Shown here: piece by piece, positions 25,278-31,859 of the stretch
Position numbering within the stretch: the first letter of the stretch is position 1
How the letters are laid out: every line of letters starts with the position of its first letter
Source: an uncultured Paludibaculum sp.
GTDB lineage: Bacteria; Acidobacteriota; Terriglobia; Bryobacterales; Bryobacteraceae
Reading direction: 5' to 3'
DNA length: 64,000 bases
Assembly: GCF_963665245.1 (NCBI RefSeq)
Contig: NZ_OY762269.1
Coordinates: 1,550,001 to 1,614,000 of the forward strand
Made by a program: the position numbers and the translations under genes
Notes under the pieces: generated by a model
What the model was told of the DNA's origin: nothing
What the model saw: only the letters and a program-made list of their open reading frames with translations
Databases searched by the model: none

Positions 25278-25894
25278 TAAATTTGCGCCAACATGACGCG
25301 GTGATTCGCCACATGTTCAAAGGCCGTGCGCGTCGCACCAGATGCCATGGCCATCTCCGTTAATTGCCCCATACTGAATAGGTGGAGGTGCTCCGGGTTC
25401 TCGTCCGGAGTCGATGGAACACTCACCACAACAGACCGGCGTGCCGAGCGGAGTCCTTCCCTCAACGCCAGTTGCGGATCTGCCAGGTGTTCCAATACCT
25501 CCAACATCGTGACCACGTCAAACGATCGCGGCGCAAATGGTAGGCGGTGTACATCCGCGCGGACAACCGTCAGGCGCCGCACTCCTCCTTTTCTCACCGC
25601 CGCGAGATCGCTCGATCGCCGGTCCCCGATCTCAGCCGATGTCACCGGAAGACTCGGGAAGTCCGCCAGGAGCGGCCATAGGAAGGTGCCGCGGCCGCTT
25701 CCGATATCGAGCAGGTTCTCCGGCTGCAGGCTCCTCAGAATTCCGAGCGCGGTGCGGACACGTGGAAGTTCCGTATTCTGTTTAAATTTATGAAGGCGCA
25801 ACCCCGCTTGGAGGCCGGTCTCCATGGTCGCGTGCGGTTGATCCAATCGCCCTCGCACAAATGCGGTCGCAAGCTCGGTGAAATAGCGCTCCAT
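25277..25894 (-). CDS. SAM-dependent methyltransferase of the RNA-repair operon
   Basis: 205 residues of a class I methyltransferase: motif I 'LLDIGSGRGTFLWPLL' (61-76), an acidic residue in 'VTSAEIGDR', 'VVRADVHRLPF' (110-120), then 'FDVVTMLEVLEHLADPQLA'. Glu132, Glu135 and His136, with His169 and His171 in 'PEHLHLF', superficially resemble the E-x2-E-H...H metal site of Hen1 RNA 3'-end methyltransferases. However, 'EVLEHL' is also common in unrelated methyltransferases. It is first in the operon and is coupled to the RNA ligase by a one-base overlap, so RNA is a likely substrate; that is inference. Confidence 0.8.
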   Translation of the reverse strand: MERYFTELATAFVRGRLDQPHATMETGLQAGLRLHKFKQNTELPRVRTALGILRSLQPENLLDIGSGRGTFLWPLLADFPSLPVTSAEIGDRRSSDLAAVRKGGVRRLTVVRADVHRLPFAPRSFDVVTMLEVLEHLADPQLALREGLRSARRSVVVSVPSTPDENPEHLHLFSMGQLTEMAMASGATRTAFEHVANHRVMLAQI

Positions 25895-26638
25895 CGGGGA
25901 TGATGACAGGATAGCTCAGCGCGATCGCCGCAGAGACAATCCTCCGGGGAAACGGGAAAACGGGTCTGGCAGCAGATCACCCTGACCCGTCACCTTTCGT
26001 AAGCATCTGAACAAGATAGGCTTACGGGCCGTGACAAATTAGCCACTCACCCAGGGGACGACGGAGCTCCGTCCGTCGGTCGACCTTGCCAAAAACGTAA
26101 GTGGCACAGCATCAGCAGTATAGACGCTCATGGCGCTCTCTCCCGAAGCATAATCAAACTCAGACTGTCCTGATTCCGCGCTCTCAAAGGCGCCGCTGGG
26201 ACACACCACGATCGCGCAAGGTCGGCCACCATCCTCTCCCACCACCCTCACCAGAATCGTTCTTCAGACACACGCCGCGGTGAGGCAGTCAGCCATAGCT
26301 CACCTTGGTTTCTCTTTTCCGGTCCATCCGTGAGTCCACGACCCGGCTCGAACGGAGGAATCCTGCCACCAGTCTGGCAATGCAATCCGACGCCGTCACC
26401 CGGAACGCCGCACTGTCTGTGAAGTTGCCGCCTACGCCGAGAGAACGAATCATTCGAGCCCCTTGAACCAAACCACGTACCTCGCCCTCACCCGCAACTC
26501 CCCAAAACACCCAGGCGAAGAAAAAGCGGTCACAACCCCTTCAAAAAAATACTGACTCCGTATTTTCATCAGCTTACATCCGATTTTCCCGGCGAGCCCT
26601 TGGTCCCAGGCCGGTATCATCGTCCTGGAGCTAGCTTT
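25895..26638. other. 744-bp stretch upstream of the RNA-repair operon
   Basis: No convincing gene. Two short minus-strand frames (26039-26251 and 26289-26510) have no family signature. The promoter of the leftward RNA-repair operon should lie at its left edge, and that of the rightward gene pair at its right edge. A 27-bp segment near 25996-26023 repeats one at 20872-20898. Confidence 0.5.
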
Positions 26639-27136
26639 ATGAGAAAAGACGCTATGACGAACGATGCGATGGCCGCCGCCGCCCTCGCTCGCAACATCCA
26701 GGAAATGGATGCCAACTTGAACCTTCATTCGGCTGCGGCCGCCGGGGTGACGTCCTACGAGGACCCTGCCAGGTTTCACGACCTCCGCCATGCCCTCGTC
26801 GACGAGTTTCAACCCCGCTCGCTCCACGAGCAAATCGTCACCACTTCGGTCGCGGCGAGCCTCTGGAGCCAGCGGCGCTACTCGGTCTTCGAAGGCGGCC
26901 TTTTCGACGCTCACATCCTCGACCAATGGGACCACGCCGCGCCCGGCTCCACCTCCGCTCAGCGTCTCCTGAAGGCCTTCCAATCCCTCACTGACCGGGA
27001 GCGGACCACGCTCCGTACTCTGCTTGGTCTTCACGACCGGCTCCAGCATTCCTCCCGGGCCAATGCCGATCGTCTTGCCAAAGCCCGCCGTATCAGGAAC
27101 GCCGCGGCAAGCAAGGCCGAGCCCAAGGGCCGTTAA
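26639..27136 (+). CDS. hypothetical protein, partner of the STGP-motif gene
   Basis: 165 residues with GGAG eight bases before the ATG. It is almost entirely helical: 'MAAAALARNIQEMDANLNLHSAAAAG', 'DLRHALVDEFQPRSLHEQIVTTSVAASLWSQRRYSVFEGGLFDA', then 'STSAQRLLKAFQSLTDRERTTLRTLLGLHDRLQHSSRANADRL'. No signal peptide or catalytic motif. It ends two bases before the start of the next gene, so the two form an operon. A pair of this kind, a small helical protein next to an STGP-motif protein, recurs in Acidobacteria in my recollection, without known function. Confidence 0.6.
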   Translation: MRKDAMTNDAMAAAALARNIQEMDANLNLHSAAAAGVTSYEDPARFHDLRHALVDEFQPRSLHEQIVTTSVAASLWSQRRYSVFEGGLFDAHILDQWDHAAPGSTSAQRLLKAFQSLTDRERTTLRTLLGLHDRLQHSSRANADRLAKARRIRNAAASKAEPKGR

Positions 27137-27138
27137 CC

Positions 27139-28503
27139 ATGACCAGCAGCGCCACCCAAGTCGCCGTCTCTGGACGCCGCCTCGCCGCCAATCGGGCCAA
27201 CGCGAAGAAGTCCACCGGACCTCGCACCGAGGCAGGCAAGAGAGCCTCCGCCCAGAACGCCCGCAAAACGCCGCCGTGCCCCTTCACGTTCCAGTTGCCT
27301 CCGCGCTTCGCGGCCGAATGGCTCCACGACGCCCTCCGCCGCACCGCCGCCTGCCTCGACGGCCGCGCCCGCCTGCTGCTCATCGACCGTTGCATGCTCC
27401 AGGCGCACGAACTCCGCTGGCATGCCATCGAGTGCGCAACCTTCAACACCGCTTGTCTGGAAACCGATGGCAGCGTCGATCAGGCGGCGCTCTGGCTCGC
27501 CCAGCGGACCTCGGCCACCCAGGGACTCCTGTCCTACCATCGCTGGATCACCCGTCGCATCAACCAGGTGGAGCGGTCACTGGCCGCGCTCGCCGCTCAG
27601 TCCGCGGCCATTGAGGAGGAAGCACCAAAGGCGATGGCCGCCGGTGCCGGTGGCCTCTCCGCGCTACCTGCTTTGACCCCTGCCGACCTGGGTCCGGACG
27701 GTACGATGCCCATCAGCTACACCGCAAATGGCTGGTCCTTCGGCGCGCTTTCTGGCCCTCTCGGAGGCGGCATCCGGGCGCCCCAGCCCCCACGTTCACC
27801 GCAGCCGCCCAGACCGCCGACGGTCGGCCCGGTCCGTGGCCGCTACCGCCTGTATCTCCGTTGCCCCGCCGCCGCTGAACCGTCAAACGAAGCCACGTCG
27901 CCATGTTCCGCCATCGCTGCGAGGCCCACTCCGCAACCTGGCACCGCCGCTCTGTCGGTTCACCCAAAACAAAGCCAAACTGCCAGTCAACCAGCCGAAG
28001 CCATCCAGCCCGCAGCGGAGACGCAACCGGCAAGTTGTGACAAGCCCCCAACGTGTGGCGAGCTTCAATCTTGTGGCAAACCCCAACCCTGTGGCGAACC
28101 CCAATCCTGTGGCAAACCCAAATCATGGAGCAAACCCAAATCGTGGGGCGAACCTCCGGTTTGCGGGCCGGCTATCGAGCCGGCCTTCTGTCCAGACCCT
28201 TGGCCCCAGCCCCAATCCACCGCCGCCGCTCCTCACGATCCCGCGAAACGAAGCCAAACCACGCCCACGGCAATCCCCTCCATGCCGAAGCCCCCCACCA
28301 CCCAGGCACCGCCGCAACCGCAATCCCGCCAACCGCAAAATCGAACCCATCCCACAGCACGGCTACAACAGGCAGCCCGCAGTACGCCTCCGCCGCGCGA
28401 CCCAGTCGCTGATCCGGCCTCGGACACCACGAACCAAGCGACAAGTGCTGCGTCTCCACCACCTGCCCCACAAGCACACAGCCCGCCCCAACCCACTGCC
28501 TGA
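27139..28503 (+). CDS. STGP-motif protein with a repetitive, proline-rich C-terminus
   Basis: 454 residues. The N-terminus (about 10-46) carries the motif 'RRLAANRANAKKSTGPRTEAG' followed by 'KRASAQNARK', common to many uncharacterised proteins of Acidobacteria and Planctomycetes. Residues 50-175 are helical and shared with such proteins. From about residue 180 the chain is low-complexity, rich in Pro, Gln, Ser and Thr, and includes six six-residue repeats of the type [SP][CW]G[KE]P[QK] (codons 28049-28156). No membrane segment. The C-terminal half may be disordered. Its function is unknown and it could be a structural, DNA-associated or mobile-element-linked protein. Confidence 0.55.
   Translation: MTSSATQVAVSGRRLAANRANAKKSTGPRTEAGKRASAQNARKTPPCPFTFQLPPRFAAEWLHDALRRTAACLDGRARLLLIDRCMLQAHELRWHAIECATFNTACLETDGSVDQAALWLAQRTSATQGLLSYHRWITRRINQVERSLAALAAQSAAIEEEAPKAMAAGAGGLSALPALTPADLGPDGTMPISYTANGWSFGALSGPLGGGIRAPQPPRSPQPPRPPTVGPVRGRYRLYLRCPAAAEPSNEATSPCSAIAARPTPQPGTAALSVHPKQSQTASQPAEAIQPAAETQPASCDKPPTCGELQSCGKPQPCGEPQSCGKPKSWSKPKSWGEPPVCGPAIEPAFCPDPWPQPQSTAAAPHDPAKRSQTTPTAIPSMPKPPTTQAPPQPQSRQPQNRTHPTARLQQAARSTPPPRDPVADPASDTTNQATSAASPPPAPQAHSPPQPTA
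28049..28156 (+). repeat. six tandem 18-bp repeats inside the STGP-motif gene
   Basis: Units of 18 bases like AATCCTGTGGCAAACCCA lie head to tail at 28067, 28085, 28103, 28121 and 28139, with a weaker unit at 28049. The period is a multiple of three, so copy-number changes keep the frame. The unit encodes SCGKPK-like residues. Confidence 0.8.
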
Positions 28504-28636
28504 CCAGGCAAACGATCCATGACCGGCGGACGCTCGTCCCCGGGGATGAGAAATGCGGTCGCGCCCAGCGGAAGTACTCTCGAAAGAACCCACTTTCCCG
28601 ACACTCCGCAACAACCGGAACTGCGCCCCCACCATT

Positions 28637-28657
28637 CCCCCCGGCATCGCCGGGGGC
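28637..28657. repeat. palindromic direct repeat at the left end of the insertion sequence
   Basis: A 21-bp sequence with an 8-bp stem CCCCCGGC / GCCGGGGG around ATC. It is repeated exactly at 30546-30566 on the other side of the element and again at 30719-30739 in the uninterrupted repeat copy. It acts as target or target duplication and would form a strong hairpin in RNA. Confidence 0.75.
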
Positions 28658-28729
28658 CTGGAGTTTCTACATTTCCGCATCAGATTGTTTTATGCCTCAG
28701 TGAGTCGCGAGCCATAGCCTTCCCTGCAA

Positions 28730-28772
28730 ATGAGTCGGTCCACTCATAATAATAGTTGACCGACCGACTCAT
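28730..28772. promoter_or_regulatory. inverted repeat upstream of the HARE-HTH-like gene, possible operator
   Basis: ATGAGTCGGTC (28730-28740) and GACCGACTCAT (28762-28772) form a perfect 11-bp inverted repeat with a 21-base AT-richer centre (CATAATAATAGTT). It lies 43 bases before the start of the first IS gene, where an autoregulatory site would be expected. Confidence 0.45.
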
Positions 28773-28814
28773 CCAGCCTATACTGCTCCTGTGCCCCCTG
28801 CTCAGGTGCCCTCT

Positions 28815-29150
28815 ATGAACGATGAAACTAAGGATCTCATTCTAGGCGTATTTGAAGCCTCCCTGGAAGCGCAGCTTCGCGCAGTACGCCGTCTCCGGCA
28901 AGGCGAACCCGCCGCAGTCGAGCCACGTCGCAGCAAACGTCGGTCGCAAGTTGACATGGCGTTCGACATACTCTCCAAGGCCCGTTCGCCTTTGCATATC
29001 TCCGTCATTCTGGAGCGCATCCAAACCCAGTTCGGCGTTACCGTCGATCGCGAAAGCCTGGTTTCTTCCCTGACCAAAAAAGTGGCCCGCGGCGACCGCT
29101 TCCTGCGCCCGGAAAAGAACACCTTCTCTTTGCTGCAGAAGGCACCATGA
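28815..29150 (+). CDS. HARE-HTH-like winged-helix accessory protein of the insertion sequence
   Basis: 111 residues from the ATG at 28815, with AGGTG six bases upstream. The N-terminus is helical ('NDETKDLILGVFEASLEAQLRAVRRL'). The C-terminal half, 'DMAFDILSKARSPLHISVILERIQ' through 'DRESLVSSLTKKVARGDRFLRPEKNTFSLL', fits the HARE-HTH/HB1 winged-helix fold, which joins chromatin factors, restriction enzymes and transposases to DNA. Its stop overlaps the transposase ATG (ATGA), so both are translated together. It may bind the element ends or the palindromic target, or repress the element through the upstream inverted repeat; these are inferences. Confidence 0.7.
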   Translation: MNDETKDLILGVFEASLEAQLRAVRRLRQGEPAAVEPRRSKRRSQVDMAFDILSKARSPLHISVILERIQTQFGVTVDRESLVSSLTKKVARGDRFLRPEKNTFSLLQKAP

Positions 29151-30526
29151 GCCTGCTCTCGGAGTTCCTCGCGATTACCGCCGACTGGCGACCCGTGTTC
29201 CCCCAACAGCGCACCTTTGTCCGTGGCGTGCGCCAAGCCCTGGGATCGTTGATCTGCCTGGGGCGGCGCTGCCTCACCCGCATCCTATGGACCAACGGCG
29301 GCCAGCACAGCAGTTGGAGCGCGGAGTACTTTCTCCACTCCCGCTGCCAGTGGGAGCCGCAGGAACTGTTCCGCCCCATCCTCAAGAGTGCCTTGGCGTA
29401 TTGTCCGCAGCGCCTGGTTGGCGTGGCCCTCGACGACACCAAACTGCGCAAGACCGGGCGCTCGATCCAACAGGCGTTCTATCAACGCGATCCGATGTCG
29501 CCACCGTTTCATCTCAATCTGGTGTTGGGCTTACGCTTCTTGCAGGCTTCGCTGCTGGTGCCGCTGCACCGTAACGCCCCGGTCGGCAGCCGGGCTTTGC
29601 CGATTCGCTTCCAGGAAGTCTCGCGCGTCAAACGACCTGGCAAGAAAGCCAGTGATGCGGAGAAGAAACAATATAGGGAAGCGGTGAAGACGAAGAACCT
29701 GTCGCGAAGTTTTGTCGAGATGGGCAAGCAACTGCGGCAGGAACTGGATAAGGTTGGTGGCAACAAGAAGATATTGGTTCTCACCGCGGATGGCAGTTTC
29801 TGTAACCGCACCTGCTTTGGAGAGATTCCGGAAAGGTCTGCCCTGCTGGCTCGGGCCCGCAAGGATGCCAAGCTGTGCTTCCATGCCGAGGCCGGTTCAC
29901 GCCGGTTTTATGGGGCTGAGAAGTTTACCCCCGAGCAAGTTCGCAAAGACGAGGGTCGCCAGTGGAAGACCACAAAGATCTTCTATGGTGGCAAGCGGCG
30001 GACGATTCGATACAAAGAGGTTGCCGATGTGTACTGGCAGCGCGGCGCTGGAAAGCGCCCGCTTCGCCTGATCGTCGTTGCGCCTACTCCGTATCGCAAG
30101 AGTCAGAGCAAGAAGTTGTATTACCGCGATCCGGCGTACCTGCTCACCAGCGACCTGCGCAACTCAGCCAAGCAGTTGCTGCAGATCTATTTCGACCGCT
30201 GGCAGATCGAGGTGAACCACCGAGAGGAGAAGGACACGCTCGGCGTCGGGCAGGCGCAATTATGGAACGTTACGTCCGTGCCCAAACAGCCAGTCCTGGC
30301 TGTAGCGGCCTACAGTGCGCTCTTGCTGGCGTCGCTGCGGGCCTTTGGCGTAGAGCGTGGAAGCGCCTATGCAGAACTCCCCAAGTGGCGGCGAAACGCG
30401 CGACGCCCGTCCTGTTTGGATCTGGTCACGCTTTTGCGTAAGGAGATGGTCCAACAACCGAACTTGCTCGAGCCTTTTGCTTTTGAAGTCACCGAGCCGG
30501 GGATGGTTCGGGCCGCCGCCGCTTGA
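29147..30526 (+). CDS. DDE transposase (IS4/IS701-like group)
   Basis: 459 residues with an RNase H-like core. The first Asp is in 'VGVALDDTKLRKTG' (Asp96/97), the second in 'ILVLTADGSFCNRT' (Asp215) and the Glu in 'YFDRWQIEVNHREEKDTLGVGQAQ' (Glu355 or Glu360). The Y-x2-R-W-x-I-E-x2-H-x-E-x2-K spacing resembles the C1 signature of IS4-like enzymes. A long beta insertion between the second Asp and the Glu, as in IS4/IS701 enzymes, spans about 225-330. The stop lies 19 bases before the right inverted repeat end. It is coupled to the HTH-like gene and probably acts with it. Confidence 0.88.
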   Translation: MSLLSEFLAITADWRPVFPQQRTFVRGVRQALGSLICLGRRCLTRILWTNGGQHSSWSAEYFLHSRCQWEPQELFRPILKSALAYCPQRLVGVALDDTKLRKTGRSIQQAFYQRDPMSPPFHLNLVLGLRFLQASLLVPLHRNAPVGSRALPIRFQEVSRVKRPGKKASDAEKKQYREAVKTKNLSRSFVEMGKQLRQELDKVGGNKKILVLTADGSFCNRTCFGEIPERSALLARARKDAKLCFHAEAGSRRFYGAEKFTPEQVRKDEGRQWKTTKIFYGGKRRTIRYKEVADVYWQRGAGKRPLRLIVVAPTPYRKSQSKKLYYRDPAYLLTSDLRNSAKQLLQIYFDRWQIEVNHREEKDTLGVGQAQLWNVTSVPKQPVLAVAAYSALLLASLRAFGVERGSAYAELPKWRRNARRPSCLDLVTLLRKEMVQQPNLLEPFAFEVTEPGMVRAAAA

Positions 30527-30545
30527 AAGAATGTAGAAACTCCAG

Positions 30546-31046
30546 CCCCCCGGCATCGCCGGGGGCCCATCCCAACGACGACGACGCCTGAGCGAACCCG
30601 AACTCAATCGCAGTCAAATCTGTCTTCACATAAACGAGGCCGCCCTCCAGTGGAAGTACTCTCCGAGGAACCTACCTCTCCGACACTCCGCAACAACCGG
30701 AACTGCGCCCCCACCATTCCCCCCGGCATCGCCGGGGGCCCATCCCAACGACGACGACGTCTGAGCGAACCCTAACTCAATCGCAGTCAAATCTGTCTTC
30801 ACATAAGGAGCCATAGCCGGCAGTCGCTCGGCCCCAGGGACAGAAATGCCGTCGTTCTCGGGGCAGTATTTCGGAAGAGCCCATTCGGTCGGGTTTACTC
30901 GCCCGGCCGCCGGATCTTTGAAATTTCAACCGTTACCAGACAGATGCCATCGGCAATGGGTGCGATACCCGACTCACCGCTCCATCCTCTTCGGTGATGC
31001 CTCGTCGTCGCACCCCTCGCGCACCGGCCACTTCTCAGGTCTACAT
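30546..31046. other. 501-bp stretch of repeats between the IS and dapF
   Basis: It contains the second palindrome copy (30546-30566), the rest of repeat copy 1, repeat copy 2 with its own palindrome (30719-30739) and the truncated copy 3. No coding sequence is supported. The convergent dapF-like gene ends at 31047. Confidence 0.6.
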
Positions 31047-31859
31047 TCAGTCCTGAAAGTAAAACTCCCCGCCCGCGATAATCTCCGCCGGGCCCACCAT
31101 GCGCAAGATGTCGCCTTCGGCCCGGAACTCCAGCGGTCCGGCCAGGGTATTCACCGTCACCGGGCTCTCCACCAAACCCCGTGCCATGGCCGCCGACACT
31201 GCGCCCGTCGAACCGGTTCCGCTCGACATCGTGAAGCCCGCGCCGCGCTCGAAGAACCGCACGTCCAGAGTATGCCGGTCTTCCACCTTCACGAAACTCA
31301 CGTTGGTCCGCTTGGGGAACTGCGGATGCCATTCGATCTCCGCGCCCAGCGCCTTCCAGTCGAAATCGAAATCATCGACAAACAACGCGCACTGCGGATT
31401 GCCCACCCACAGGATGGTGCACTCCCGCACGCCGTCCTTGCACGGCAACTGAAACCGCAGGTGGCCTTCCTCGATCCCGGCCGTACCCATGTTCATCTCG
31501 AAGACGAACTTCAATCCATCGCGCTCCAGCAGTCGCAGTTCCTTGCGGCCCGCGCCCGTGTTGATCAGGACCTCGTCGCCCACCAGCCCCGCGTCGCAAA
31601 GAAACGCCGCCGCGCAGCGCGTCCCGTTGCCCGAGATCTCCGCCGCGCTGCCGTCCGAGTTCAACAGCCGGATCGCTGCCGGTCGCCCGCCAGCCGGGGG
31701 CGCCACCAACATCCAGCCATCGGCCCCGATGCCCGCATTCCGGTCGCAAATCGCGATGGACGCGGCGACATGCCGGTCGGCCGGCGGTGCCTCGTGCGAC
31801 CACGTCAGCAAAAAGTCATTCCGCGCTCCATGCGCCTTGGCAAAGGGAATTTTGATCAT
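31047..31859 (-). CDS. dapF: diaminopimelate epimerase-like protein with both catalytic cysteines replaced by serine
   Basis: 270 residues with the two-domain DapF fold. Substrate-binding motifs are kept: 'NDFLL', 'NSDGSAAEISGNGTR', 'NTGAGRKEL', 'VGNPQCALFV', 'RTNVSFVKV', 'ERGAGFTMSSGTGSTGA'. In DapF the loops read CGNG and ACGTG; here both cysteines are serine (codons TCG and AGC). A serine pair should epimerise LL-diaminopimelate poorly or not at all, so it may be a DapF-like protein of different use. The start at 31859 is chosen because it overlaps the stop of the upstream gene (ATGA); an ATG 15 bases earlier is possible. A truncated relative lies at 22861. Confidence 0.8.
   Translation of the reverse strand: MIKIPFAKAHGARNDFLLTWSHEAPPADRHVAASIAICDRNAGIGADGWMLVAPPAGGRPAAIRLLNSDGSAAEISGNGTRCAAAFLCDAGLVGDEVLINTGAGRKELRLLERDGLKFVFEMNMGTAGIEEGHLRFQLPCKDGVRECTILWVGNPQCALFVDDFDFDWKALGAEIEWHPQFPKRTNVSFVKVEDRHTLDVRFFERGAGFTMSSGTGSTGAVSAAMARGLVESPVTVNTLAGPLEFRAEGDILRMVGPAEIIAGGEFYFQD

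Larger units (their letters stand above)
28658..30545 (+). mobile_element. two-gene insertion sequence (1.89 kb) with a HARE-HTH-like accessory protein
   Basis: The ends are perfect 16-bp inverted repeats, CTGGAGTTTCTACATT on the left and AATGTAGAAACTCCAG on the right. Between them lie a small helix-turn-helix-like gene and a DDE transposase gene, overlapping by four bases. The element sits between identical 21-bp palindromes, one copy of which is found without insertion in the adjacent repeat. The transposase resembles the IS4/IS701 group, but I cannot place the family. It appears intact and possibly active. Confidence 0.8.
28517..30905 (+). repeat. cluster of three diverged repeats of about 170-190 bp, one split by an insertion sequence
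   Basis: Copy 1 (28517-28657, then 30546 to about 30625) is interrupted by the 1.9-kb insertion sequence. Copy 2 runs from about 30626 to 30808 and copy 3, truncated, from about 30809 to 30905. Shared blocks, in order, are CCGGCGGACGCTCG-like, GGAAGTACTCTC, CGACACTCCGCAACAACCGG, a GC-rich palindrome, CATCCCAACGACGACGACG, CTCAATCGCAGTCAAATCTG and TCTTCACATAA. Copy 2 lacks the first block. No reading frame is kept across copies. Confidence 0.7.

Noticed and set aside
26039..26510. Two short minus-strand frames in the 744-bp gap
   Set aside because: No motifs, no ribosome binding sites and no continuity between them.
28049..28156. CRISPR-like array
   Set aside because: The repeats are head to tail without spacers and lie in frame within a coding region, so they are a coding tandem repeat.
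28637..28657. Intrinsic terminator
   Set aside because: The palindrome has a strong stem but no T-run and occurs three times with identical sequence beside an IS and repeats, so it is better seen as a repeat element.
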